Source of the DNA: Musa acuminata AAA Group
Taxonomy: Eukaryota; Streptophyta; Magnoliopsida; Zingiberales; Musaceae
Assembly: GCF_036884655.1 (NCBI RefSeq)
Contig: NC_088356.1
Location: 12,975,001 to 13,039,000 of the forward strand
DNA length: 64,000 bases
Direction of reading: 5' to 3'
Shown here piece after piece: positions 1 through 10,042 of the stretch (the first letter of the stretch is position 1; the number at the start of each line of letters is the position of its first letter). The translations under genes were made by a program, and so were the position numbers. The notes below the pieces were generated by a model that saw only the letters and a program-made list of their open reading frames with translations, did no database searches and was not told the origin of the DNA.

Positions 1-1422
1 TTGCACAATATGAAAATTATTTTCAAAGTGTTTGATAAACAATATAGTATCAACCTTGCCTTGGTAAAATTATTTAAAATAAGAAAGGAACTAAGTCTTT
101 CATACCAAGCTCTTGGAGCTTATTTCAAGCCATAGAGAGCCTTAGTCAGTTTGAATACATGATTAGGAAGAAGAGAATTTTTAAATCCGGGAGGTTGTTC
201 GACATATACTTCTTCGGAAATAAAACCATTCAAGAAGACATTTTTGACATCCATTTGAAATAGTTTAAAATTATTACTACTAGCATAGGCAAGGAGCATC
301 CTAATGGCTTCTAATCTTGTCACAGGAGCGAAGGTTTCTTTGTAGTCGATACCTTTTTTTTGGTTGAAACCTTTGGCCACGAATCTAGCCTTATTTCTAA
401 CCACGATACCGCATTCGTCTTGCTTGTTTCAAAAGACCCATTTAGTACCAATGACTAAATGGTCACTAGGTCTAGGAATAAGCTTACATACCTCATTCCT
501 CTCAAATTGGTTCAATTCCTCTTGCATTGCAATAACCCAAGAATCATCTTTCAAGGCCTCGTCAATGCATTTAGGTTCGATTTGAGAAAGGAAGGTGGCA
601 TTAGCACAAAAATTCTTGAAGGAAGAATGAGTTTGAACCCCTTTTGATGTACCTCCTAGAATTAGCTCTTTTGCATGAGCATCTACATATTTCCATTCCT
701 TAGGTAAAGAAGAAGATGCATCCAAGTTTCTATTTTGAGGAGGGGGTTTATTTAAATTTAAAATTTCAAAATCAATATCATCATCAAAATCATTTTTATT
801 TAACTCAAAATTTTCATTGAAAACTACATGAATAGACTTTTCTATAACTAAGGTTCTTTTGTTAAAAACACGAAAAACCTTAGAAACAAAAGAGTAACCA
901 AGAAAGGTGCCTTCATCAGATTTGGCATCAAATTTTTCTAAAGCATCCTTTAAAATAAAGCATTTGCAATCGAAAACTTTAAAATAAGAAACATTTGGTT
1001 TTTTATTATTCCATAATTCATAGGGAGTTTTTGATAGAGACGGTCTTATTAAAACCCTATTCATGATGTAGCAAGCCGTATTCACAAAGTTCTTGCCATT
1101 TCTTGTAGGTTTCTATTTTTTCTTTTAACTACTCCATTTTGTTGAGGATTTCTTGGAGTAGAGAAGTTGTGGTTATATCCATTAACTTCACAAAAACTTT
1201 GGAAGTCACGGTTTTGAAATTCGCCACCATGATTACTCCGAATTGATGAAATCATGAAGCCTTTTTCGTTTTGAGTGAATTTATAAAATTTAGAGAAACA
1301 TTTGAAACAATCACTTTTGTGAGCCAAGAAATAGGTCCAAGTGTATCTAGTATAGTCATTTACAATTACAAAAGCATATTTGCTTCCTCCTAGACTTGTC
1401 GTGTCAATTGGTCCAAATAAGT
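1..1422 (-). pseudogene. Copia pol remnant: integrase core, linker and start of reverse transcriptase
   Basis: Three consecutive minus-strand open stretches cover this piece. 1426-1082 has the integrase core (DLFGPI, then VNDYTRYTW and the QQNGVVKR region). 1085-429 has the integrase C-terminus and linker up to the KWVF box that starts the reverse transcriptase. 404-120 continues with the [18 protein letters not shown] and [11 protein letters not shown] blocks. The frame is broken by a stop after KWVF (TGA where the family has Arg) and after YGLK (TAA where the family has Gln). The YVDD catalytic box and RNase H lie left of the window or are lost. The upstream half of the integrase is at 4158 and above, across the inserted element. 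Confidence 0.88.
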
Positions 1423-1427
1423 CCAAA

Positions 1428-2110
1428 TGTCACGACCCGAGTCTGATAAGCCAGCCAATAACTTCATTTTGGTCCTTCAACCACGAACCAAAATACTTAA
1501 GCGCGAGTTAACGTAGTACACTCATCAGGCCCATATAAGCTAATCATACACATTGCCCACTTCTGATGTAGGACTAATGGGATGTTACAATATCCCCAAC
1601 TCAATTAGCTTGACGTCCTCGTTAAGGTCCAACATATCCTAGATCGAACTCTAGCATAGTGAATGTGAGGATTAACCCAGTGGTGGCTCCACGCCGTGAT
1701 GAGTTCTTTGACTCCATCCACGGGTAGCCCTTTCCTACTCGAGCCTTGTCACCCTGCCCAAATACTAGATCGGCTCTGATACCAAATGTCACGACCTGAG
1801 TCTGATGAGTTAACTACGTTAACTCTCGCTTAAGCATTTTGGTCTGTGGTTGAAGGACCAAAATGGAGTTATTGGCCTATTTCGATGTGGGACTAATGAG
1901 ATGTTATAATATCCCCAACTCAATTAGCTTGACGTCCTCATTAAGGTCCAATATATCCTAGATCGAACCCTAGCATAGTGCATGTGAGGATTAACCCAGT
2001 GGTGGCTCCATGCCGTGATGAGTTCTCTGACTCCATCCACGGGTAGCCCTTTCCTACTCGAGCCCTCTCACCCTGCCCAAATGCTAGGTCGGCTCTGATA
2101 CCATAAAAGA
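1428..2110 (-). repeat. Duplicated TRIM-like units with two primer binding sites
   Basis: Two related units of about 360 and 320 bp lie head to tail (1428-1786 and 1787-2110). On the minus strand each has an inner part that begins with TGGTATCAGAGC (1784-1773 and 2103-2092), the complement of the 3' end of initiator tRNA-Met. Each then has a short LTR-like repeat that starts near TGTAACATC and ends GTCGTGACA (1589-1428, 162 bp; 1908-1787, 122 bp). Short LTRs plus a primer site without coding capacity is the TRIM layout. The two LTR-like copies differ by an inverted inner segment, reported as a finding. Confidence 0.6.
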
Positions 2111-4152
2111 TGTCACATCCTGGATTTTTTTTTTTTTTTTATCTTCCCACATATTTAGGCCAAATAGATAAACATCACTTTATTCATCATTCATAAACTT
2201 TATTACAATTCATTTATTACAATCCATTTATTCATCAAATCATAAATAGAAAAGTAAACATAGTGATGTTAACTTCAAAAATCATCCAAGTGGCTCTACC
2301 TAGCGGTAGAGGAAGGTCCACTCTCCACTGGAATCCGATTTAGTACTAGAGGGAGGTTGCTCTGAAAATCAAAACAAAGAAAATTCAGCAACGCTGAGTA
2401 GGAACCCCAAAAGTCAACTCAAAATGTATACGTAATCAAAATTCAATCAATCATCCCATTGGCGTATATCAAATACCCGAAGGAGCACTCCCCCAACAGC
2501 GGATGGAGAGGCTTTATCCTATGGGATAAGTTTGTGTTCTCCCAACAGCGGATGGAGGCAAACTCATATCACACTCCCAACAATGGATAGAGTGGTGTCC
2601 CACCCCCGCCAAAGTGGGGACACGTTCCTCCTAACAGTAGATGGAGGAACCGTCCAATCGCCACGTCTGACAACCCGCTAATCCCCGAAGGGAATCGCTC
2701 TACCTGCTCTCGACAGGAAAATAATATAATCTCACACTGGTCATGTCCATTTCGGGATCAAATAACATATTTAAAACGTCTCTTTCAAATATCATCAATA
2801 TCAAATAATATAAATTAGCCCTCAATTGACTTGAACTCTAGTTTAATCGATTCAATTGAACTCGATTTACTAGAGCTGAACTGAACTGATCTCTAATCCT
2901 TATTTAACTGGTCTGGAACCACCCTAGACTAGTATAATTTAAACTAGATTAAGTTCAATTTGGGTTAAACTAACTTGAATAAGTCAATCAATTCGGAATC
3001 ACCCTGAATTGATCTAGACTAATCAAGTCTAGTTTAGTTCAATCAATATTTGGGCTCAAGTTCAACAATAATATTGGGCTAGATTGAGCCAATCCATCTA
3101 GATATAAATAAAAACTAGCTCAGCCCTGGCCCATGGACTAGTCATGTGCGTCGCATGTGACCGCCCATAATGGTTGGACTGAGGTAGCTTACAGGCCAAG
3201 GCCTGAACCGTGGGTTGGGCCTGGCCAGTAAGAAATTTCATTCCAATTAATATTCAATTTCATATCATAGCATATACCCATTAACAATATAAATAAAAAC
3301 ATAATAATGCATTAAAAGATAGATGAGGAGAAAAGCTTTAATACAAGGAAATAACATTCTAAATTTGACTAGAAATCATAAGATATTAAAAGAGGGACTG
3401 GGAGATAAGTTTTAATACAAGGAAATAGCCTTCTAAATTCAAATAAAAATCATGTTTTCAACATATTCTAGTCATATTTTAAATCATTCAGAATAATATA
3501 TTTTAAATTTCAGATCAAAGAATATCAAAAAAGATTTTAGATAACATATTCTAATCTAACAATATTTTAATCCAAATAATATTAAAGATAAACTGTAATA
3601 TAGAAAATATCATATAAAATAAATATATTTTTAACATATTTAACTCTACAATAAAAACCTTAATCATGGGTCAAAGAATATTATGAAAACTTTAACTAAT
3701 TACTTTAATGCAAAAAATTTTGACATTTAAAGAATGGATACATATTTTTTAAACTATAAAACTTTCAACATTTAAAGAATCAAAATAGAAGCTAAAACTT
3801 TTAAATTTAAGAAATGTAGGAAAACCTACATCTTGTCAACAGGGTGTAACTCCTCGTTCCTCCTACTGCTAGGCTCGACTAGGTGAGGAACGAAGGAGAG
3901 AAATCCCTCCCCTTAAATAGGAGGAGGTGAGCCTCTATTAAGGGAAATTCATTTTAATTTTTATATTTATTTAATATAAATTATTTCTATTTAATATACT
4001 AACAAATATGATATCATCATATTTGGAATACTTAACAGTTATTTCTTTAATTCATATAAAAAAACAAGGAAGTAGATTAAGATTTTCTTAAATTATAATA
4101 ACAAGTAAGAAAATAAAATCAATTCCTAACTTAAATATTTGATGTGATTACA
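2111..4152 (-). repeat. Large LTR-like block of the composite element
   Basis: On the minus strand it begins TGTAATCACATC and ends GGATGTGACA, followed 7 bases later by a primer binding site, as a 5' LTR should be. A TATTTAA box at 3919-3913 could be its promoter. The part at 2460-2660 holds imperfect repeats around the words CCCAACAGCGGATGGAG. A T-run sits at 2126-2141. No open reading frame of note is present. No second copy of this block occurs in the window. Confidence 0.6.
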
Positions 4153-4157
4153 CCAAA

Positions 4158-5766
4158 TGGATCAATTGTAATGGTCTAGTGGTGCTAATTTGATTTTTTG
4201 GTTTGAAACTAGTTTTTATTTATTTACCTAGTTGGCATACATCACATACTTTGTCCTTAACAAACTTCATATTGGGAATCCCTCGTACTAATTCTCTAGA
4301 TGAGATCTTAGATATTAGGTTTATATTTGCATGGCCTAATCTCCTATGCCAAAGCCAAGCATCATCATTTAAAGCAGAGAAGCACATTTCATTACTTAGT
4401 TCATCAAGGTTGAAGGTGTAGACATTATTTTGTTTTAAATCAATCATTGATAAGTTATTGTTTGGTTTTTCAATAATGCACGCATTAGATTCAAATCTAA
4501 CGATGTAACCTTTATCGCATAATTGACTAATACTTAAGAGATTATATTTTAATCCATCAACTAGTAATACATCATCAATTGAAAAATATAATTTGTTACC
4601 TATGGTTCCCTTGCCAATGATTTTGCCTTTGTTATTGTCTCCGAAGGTGACGCACCCTTCTTCTTTGCTAGTGAGCATAGAAAAATGAGATGAATCTCCA
4701 GTCATGTGTCTTAAGTATCCACTATCAAGATATCATCTCTTGCTCCTAACTTATAGGTTTGTCTCTTCTCCTAAAGCCATTAGCGTAAAGTTTGTCTCCT
4801 CTTTGTTGCTAGCTTCTTCACTTTCTGAATCACTTAAATCATCTCAAGTCGCTTTTAAAGCTTTTTTCTTCTTCGGTTGCTTCTTCTTGGCTTGGGGGCA
4901 TTCATTTTTGAAGTGCCCCAGCTTCTTGCACTCGTAGCATATTACTTGGTCCTTTTTATGTTCAAGTTTGTTTTTGGTGTTATTTTTAAATTTGTTCTTT
5001 CTTATAAATTTTTAAAATTTTTGAGTTAAAAGTGCAATATCATCTTCACTGTCCTCATCACTTGATGTTCCTTTCAAGTGGTCTTCTTGTGATGTAAGCG
5101 TCATATCCTTCTTGTTCTTTGGAAGGGGGTTCTTGAGCTCTTCATAAGCATGGCATATCATTTCTGGGTCATTAGAGACCCAATAAGTTCTTCAAGAGGA
5201 AATGTTTTAAGGTCCTTGGCCTCTTGAATGGCCATAACTTTTGGATCCAAACTTTTTGGAAGGGATCTTAAGATTTTAGTTATTAGTTCAAAGTTAGAAA
5301 ATTATTTACTAAGAGCTTTGAGTCCATTGATGACATCAGTGAAACGGGTATACATGTCTACGATGGACTCACTTGGTTTCATTCGAAAAAGTTCGTAAGA
5401 GTGCACAAGAATGTTGATTTTGGACTCTTTCACTCGGCTAGTGCCTTTATAAGTGGCCTCAAGAGTTCTCCAAATATCAAAAGCCGAATCATAAATTGAA
5501 ACGTGATTAAATTTATTTTTGTCTAATGTACAAAACAAGGTATTCATAGCCTTTGCGTTTAAAGCAAAAACCTTCTTCTCCGATTCATCCCATTTGCTCA
5601 TCGGAAGAGAAGATTTTTTAAATCTATTTTCGATAATAGTCCAAAGCTCAAAATCCATAGAAATAAGGAAGATCCTCATACGAGTCTTCCAATATATGTA
5701 ATCCGACCCATTGAACATAGGCGGACGTGTAATAGAGTGACCCACTTGCATGCTGGAGTAAGTCAT
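4158..5766 (-). pseudogene. Copia gag, protease and start of integrase, broken
   Basis: Gag starts at 5766 (MTYSSMQVGHSITRPP), with the UBN2-type core containing YWKTRMRIFL and running to 5302. A CCHC zinc knuckle (CYECKKLGHFKNEC) lies near 4940-4890. The piece at 4705-4220 has the part after the protease and the GAG-pre-integrase block, with WLWHRRLGHANINL and the CDVCQLGK end of the integrase zinc finger. A TAA follows GK where relatives have Gln. The frame then reads on to 4158, where the inserted element begins. Several stops and frame changes between 5300 and 4705 make it non-functional. Confidence 0.85.
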
Positions 5767-5804
5767 CTCTCTTAGGTATTAAACCAAATATGAGAGTAAG
5801 CCTT

Positions 5805-5816
5805 GCTCTGATACCA
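5805..5816 (-). other. Primer binding site (tRNA-Met) of the left copia element
   Basis: The plus strand reads GCTCTGATACCA, so the minus strand gives TGGTATCAGAGC, complementary to the initiator tRNA-Met 3' end. It sits two bases inside the LTR at 5819. Confidence 0.85.
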
Positions 5817-5818
5817 AT

Positions 5819-7082
5819 TATTAGGATCGGAGTGGCACTAAGAGGGGAGGGGGGTTGAATTAGTGCGCAGATTAAAACTTGTAAGTTTAAAAACGAATTC
5901 GTAAATACGAGGAGATTTTGTTTCGATAGTAACTTGAGTAGATGAAAACCGAAAGCTAGCAGTAGTGTAAATAATAATTTCAGGAAGGTAAGAACTCACA
6001 CATTCAAGGAACACACCAATTTAAAGTAATTCGGTTAAAATGATCTACATCCACTTGTGAAGCCTTCTTCGAAGAGGCTCCCAACTTCCACTGGCAAATC
6101 ACTTTGAAGGGGAAGAACAAATACCCCTCTTACAACCTTTTATAGTGGTTCACACTCTTACAAATTTTCAACAAGAAAGAAGGAGGTGAACACTACTTTG
6201 CTAAGGCCTTTTTTCTCAATCTATTGCTACTCAAAAGTTGTATTCTCTACTGAGAATTGAGGAGTATTTAAAGACCCTAAGAGGATTCAAATTTGGGCTC
6301 CAAATTTTGAATTCTCTTGGGTTCCCGATACTGGCGGTGCCACCGCCTGTTAGTGTTTGACACGGATAGTGTACTGGCGGTGCCACCACCGGACCTCTCG
6401 GGTGCTGGGCGGTGCCACCGCCCAGTCTGGCGGTACCACCGCCGGACCTCTCGGGTGCTAGGCGATGCCACTGCCCAGTCCGACGGTACCACCACCCGAT
6501 CCTCGGGTTCTGGGCGGTGCCACCGCCCGATCCTATAGGTCACTAGATGAGCTTCAAATCTGGCCCAAACTAGATAATATTAGGCCCAGTTGGCCCCTAA
6601 CCAGGATATAGGATTATCCTTTAATCCTAACCCTAATTACATGTAAACTACGCAACTGAAAATATAGTCCTACGTAAGTTTTCAACCGGCATATGTCGAG
6701 TCTCCTTCCGGCGATCTTTCCGGTGATCTTCCGGTGGACTTCCGATACACCCTCGAATTTCTTCCAGCGGACTCTCAGCAGGCTCCCGATCTTGTGGCAA
6801 GTTCAGCGAGTAGACGAGCCTTCTCGGTGATCTCTGTGAACCTCCAACGATTTCTTTGATGGACTTCCGAAAACTCCAACAAGTCCCCGATTTCTTCTTA
6901 GTTGGTTCCGGCAACATCTTCGATGAATCTTCGGACTCTCAAACACCCATAGAACTTGACTCCGGTATCTTTGCTTTATGTTTTCAGGCTATCGTAGTTA
7001 ATCCTGCACACTTAACTCAATAATATGGATTAGATCAATTAATCCATCATTTGATTTCATCATCAAAATCTGAGATTCAACA
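5819..7082 (-). repeat. 5' LTR of the left SIRE-like copia element
   Basis: This 1264-bp LTR runs on the minus strand from TGTTGAATCTCAG (7082) to a slightly mutated end at 5819 next to the primer site. It is alignable by eye to the 1595-bp LTRs at 8448-10042 and 13440-15034, sharing the start, the GC-hairpin block and the end near the TTAGGATCGGAG word. It has the usual A/T-rich ends and a repeat-rich centre. Confidence 0.85.
6329..6535. repeat. Array of GGCGGTGCCACCGCC hairpin units in the LTR
   Basis: The 15-base word GGCGGTGCCACCGCC (7-base arms around one base) and close variants recur about seven times, separated by short spacers such as CTCGGGTGCTGG. Parallel arrays lie at about 9015-9140 and 14005-14130 with different unit numbers. 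Confidence 0.85.
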
Positions 7083-7754
7083 GTTCTTAAGTTCATCATG
7101 TGCCACATTGGTCATTTCATAAGTCATCAAAGACCCAATAAGTTCTTCGATCGAAAAAGTATTCAAATCTTTGGCCTCTTAAATGACCATTACTTTAGAG
7201 TACCAATTTTTTGAAAGAGATCGTAAAACTTTATCAACAAGTTCAAAATTCGAAAAACATTTGTCAAGTGCTTTTAGACTATTGATGATATCCGTAAAAC
7301 CAGTGTACATGCCCCCAATAGTCTCGCTTGGCTTTATTCGAAAAAGTTTAAAATCATGCATTAAAAAATTTATCTTAGAATATTTTACTCTACTAGTGCC
7401 TTCGTGTGTGATTTCAAGAGTGTCAAATATCGAAAGTCGTTTCACATATAGAAATTCGATTGACTTCATTTTTGTCTAAGGCACAAAATAGAGCATTCAT
7501 AGCTCTAGCATTTAAAGAAAAAGTTTTCTTCTCCAAATTATTTCATTCATTCATTCGAGTGGAAGAATTTTGAAATCTATTTTCAATAATATTCAATAAG
7601 TTTAAATCCATAGAAAGCAAGAAAACTCTCATTCGAGTTTTTCAATAAGTGTAGTTCATCCCATTGAACATAGGCGGATAAACAATTGAAAAACCATCTT
7701 GAAATCCGAAAAGGCCATTTTTCTTGGGTGTTAAACCAAATGAGAAATAATATA
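7083..7754 (-). pseudogene. Truncated gag of a second SIRE-like copia element
   Basis: The minus strand here matches the gag at 5302-5766 and 12445-13410 in order and wording. It includes the SKINFLMHDFKLFRIKPSET block and, further right, the word for FNGMNYTY near 7665. Frames are broken by many small changes. It begins exactly at the LTR edge at 7082, as if the left element had jumped into it, and ends next to its own primer site at 7755-7766. Confidence 0.75.
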
Positions 7755-7766
7755 GCTCTGATACCA
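7755..7766 (-). other. Primer binding site (tRNA-Met) of the second copia copy
   Basis: The plus strand reads GCTCTGATACCA, followed by an LTR start TGTTAGGAACGAG at 7769. Confidence 0.8.
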
Positions 7767-7768
7767 AC

Positions 7769-8131
7769 TGTTAGGAACGAGTCGGCACTAAGAGGAGGGG
7801 GTGAATTAGTGTAGCGATAAAAACATCGATTTTGAAAACCTTCATACGATTAAAAACGATCTCAGAAAGATGCTTAACTTTTAAACATTTGCAAGAATGT
7901 CATGAGCAAATAAAGTAAGTAAATCAATTTGCAATATGAGAATTAAAAGCAGAACAAAGATGTAAACTAATTTATAGTAGTTCGGTCGTCGTGACCTAGA
8001 TCCACTCCACCGATTCCCCTTCCGTCAAGGTTATCGACATCCACTAATGATCTTTTTTCAACGAGCGAAGATCAACTACCATTTTACAACACTCTTCTCC
8101 TTTTCACAGGTTTTGGAGGCAACATTTACAA
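7769..8131 (-). repeat. Truncated LTR of the second copia copy
   Basis: It starts like the neighbouring LTRs (TGTTAGGA..CG, then GGCACTAAGAGG) but stays similar for only about 330 bases. Between 8100 and 8131 it runs into the gag piece of the next copy. The exact break point is unclear. The GC hairpin array and the far LTR end are missing. Confidence 0.65.
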
Positions 8132-8397
8132 ATCCGATTGAACTCATTTTTGTCCAAAGCACAAAATAAGGCATTCATAGCCTTTGCGTTTAAAGAAAAC
8201 ATCTTCTTCTCCAAATCATTCCAATGGTTCATTGGAAGAGAAGACATTTCAAATCCATTTTCAACTATGTGCCATAAATTCAAATCCAAAGAAAGTAAGA
8301 AAACTCTCATTCGAGTTTTCCAATAAGTGTAGTCCGTCCCATTGAAAAAGGGAGGACAAATGAGAGAGTGACCCTCTTGAAAGCCGTAAAGAACCAT
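8132..8397 (-). pseudogene. Gag N-terminal fragment abutting an LTR
   Basis: It encodes MVLYGFQEGHSLICPP, then NGTDYTYWKTRMRVFLLS and the NAKAMNALFCALDKNEFN end, the first 90 or so residues of the SIRE-like gag. It is nearly identical to the complement of 13122-13388. Its own primer site follows at 8434-8445. It is cut off at about 8132, where a different LTR piece starts. Confidence 0.8.
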
Positions 8398-8433
8398 TTC
8401 TATTTGGGTGTTAAACCAAGGTAGAAAAACGTG

Positions 8434-8445
8434 GCTCTGATACCA
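8434..8445 (-). other. Primer binding site (tRNA-Met) left of the 8448 LTR
   Basis: The plus strand reads GCTCTGATACCA two bases before the LTR start TGTTAGG at 8448. A primer site on the outer side of what should be a 3' LTR shows that this LTR is shared by two internal regions. Confidence 0.85.
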
Positions 8446-8447
8446 AT

Positions 8448-10042
8448 TGTTAGGATCGGAGCGGCACTAAGAGGGGGGGTGGTGAATTAGTGCAGCGGAT
8501 TAAAACTTCGGTTTCGACAAATCTTTCGTACGATAAGAATGGAACTTGAAAAGCTAAACTTGAAAGCGTATTCTTAAAGTTGTGCAGCAAAGGTAATAAG
8601 GAACTAAAGCATGTAAGAAGGTTTGCAGTAATGTAAATAGCAATAATGAAATGCAAACCAGAGATTACGTCGATTTTAGAGTGGTTCGGTCAAATGACCT
8701 ACATCCACTTGCGAGGCCCCTCTTCGATGAGGCTCCCACCTTCCACTAGTAAATCTCTTGAAATGGAAGGGCAAATACCCCTCTTACAACCTTTTACAAG
8801 CAGTTCAACCTCTTACAAATTTTCAGCAAGAAAGAATGAGGAGAACTCTAGCAAATTGAAAACAAGAAAGGCAAAGACTCTTCTAAGACTTTTCTCTCAA
8901 TCACTTGCCGCACAAAAGTTGTATTCTCAGCTGAGACTTGAGGGGTATTTATAGGCCTCAATAGGATTCAAATTTGGGCTCCAAAAATTTGAATTCTCTT
9001 ATGTTCCCGATGCTGGCGGTGCCACCGCCCAACCAAGCGGTGCCACCGCCCAGCGCTCGGGTGCTGGACGGTGCAACCGCCCAGCCCAGGAGGTGTCACC
9101 GCCTAGCTCTCGGGTGCTGGGCGGTGCCACCGCCTAAGCCAAATAAGCTCACTGGTTGGGCTCCAAACTTGGCCCAAACTAGTCCGAACTCGGGCCCAAT
9201 TGGCCCCTACTTGGGTTATAGGATTAACACCTAATCCTAACCCTAATTAATGTGCTAACTACGAATTTAAAGACATTTTCTAAGCTATTACAAAGTCCGT
9301 AAGTCAAGACTTCTTCCGGCGAGCTTTCGGTGAACTTCCGACGGTCTTCCGATAAACTCTCGAAAACAATTCTGCGGACTCCCAACAAGCTCCTAGACTT
9401 CACGATTTGATCTTGGCGAGTTCCAACGAGCTTCTTCGGCAAGCTCCGATCTTTCTCGGTGAGCTCCGCGAACTTCCAACGAACCTTCCGGTGAGCTTCC
9501 GAAAAACCCTTCGGCAAGCTCCCTACTCATTCTCGGCTAGTTCCGGCAACATTCCCGACGAACCTTCGGACTTCCGTCGAACTCTCGAACTCCCAACGAA
9601 TCCTTCGCGCTTGACTCTGACACTTTGTTTTGCTTTATGTCTTCGTCGTTATCGTAGTTAATCCTGCACACACAAGCTAAAACTCTACTCCGATCTAGAC
9701 AATTATTACAACGCGAATTGACATTCTGTTGCCCGGCACGTCATTGGTTGGCGCTTCGTCCGATTCTTCGGTGCATCGTCCTCTCTTGCGGCTTGTTGTC
9801 CAATCGGCGATTGATCTCCGCAACCCCAATATCCTTGGCGCAATTTCGCTCTCCTTGGCCCGATGCCCGACGTTCGAAGCATTCAGCCATCCAATATCCT
9901 AACGTGATCTCTTCCGGCGTAATGTCAATTCCTCCTGCGTCAACTGTCTAAACCTGATCGAGTAGACCTGTATCGCTCAAAATGCAGTTTAAATCATTAA
10001 CATATATCAAGTGGTTTCATCATCAAAATACGAGATTCAACG
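8448..10042 (-). repeat. 3' LTR (left copy) of the LARD-like element
   Basis: 1595 bp, from TGTTAGGATCGGAG on the left to GAGATTCAAC on the right. The last base of the expected CA end is changed (G). It contains a GC hairpin array at about 9015-9140 and a run of GAGCTTCCGA-like words at about 9310-9620. Confidence 0.85.

Larger units (their letters stand above)
1428..4152 (-). mobile_element. Composite retroelement inserted in the copia integrase, 5-bp TSD
   Basis: The integrase frame stops at 4158 and resumes at 1422. The junctions carry the same 5 bases, CCAAA, at 1423-1427 and 4153-4157, a clean 5-bp target duplication. The insert begins TGTCACGACC and ends GATGTGATTACA, so both ends have the TG...CA form. 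On the minus strand it contains a 2042-bp LTR-like block (4152 to 2111), a tRNA-Met type primer site (2103 to 2092), a short inner part, a short LTR-like repeat, a second primer site (1784 to 1773), the inner part again and a final short repeat. No coding region was seen. It must have used the machinery of another element. Confidence 0.75.
1..7082 (-). mobile_element. Ty1/copia LTR retrotransposon, SIRE/Maximus-like, 3' part beyond the window
   Basis: Reading on the minus strand, the order is LTR (7082 to 5819), primer binding site, gag, protease, integrase and reverse transcriptase, which is the Ty1/copia order. The long LTR, UBN2-type gag and RT style point to the SIRE/Maximus lineage; that is family knowledge, not a computed placement. 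The element is interrupted at 1428-4152 by a later insertion and carries several in-frame stops, so it is dead. The 3' LTR and the matching target duplication lie outside the window. The base pairs just right of 7082 belong to the gag of another related element, so this copy probably inserted into it. Confidence 0.9.

Noticed and set aside
1773..1784. GCTCTGATACCA words as pieces of tRNA genes
   Set aside because: They are 12-base primer binding sites next to LTR edges at several places; no cloverleaf surrounds them.
6329..6535. Regular GC-rich repeats as a CRISPR-like array
   Set aside because: Plant LTR context, variable short spacers, hairpin units inside a retrotransposon.
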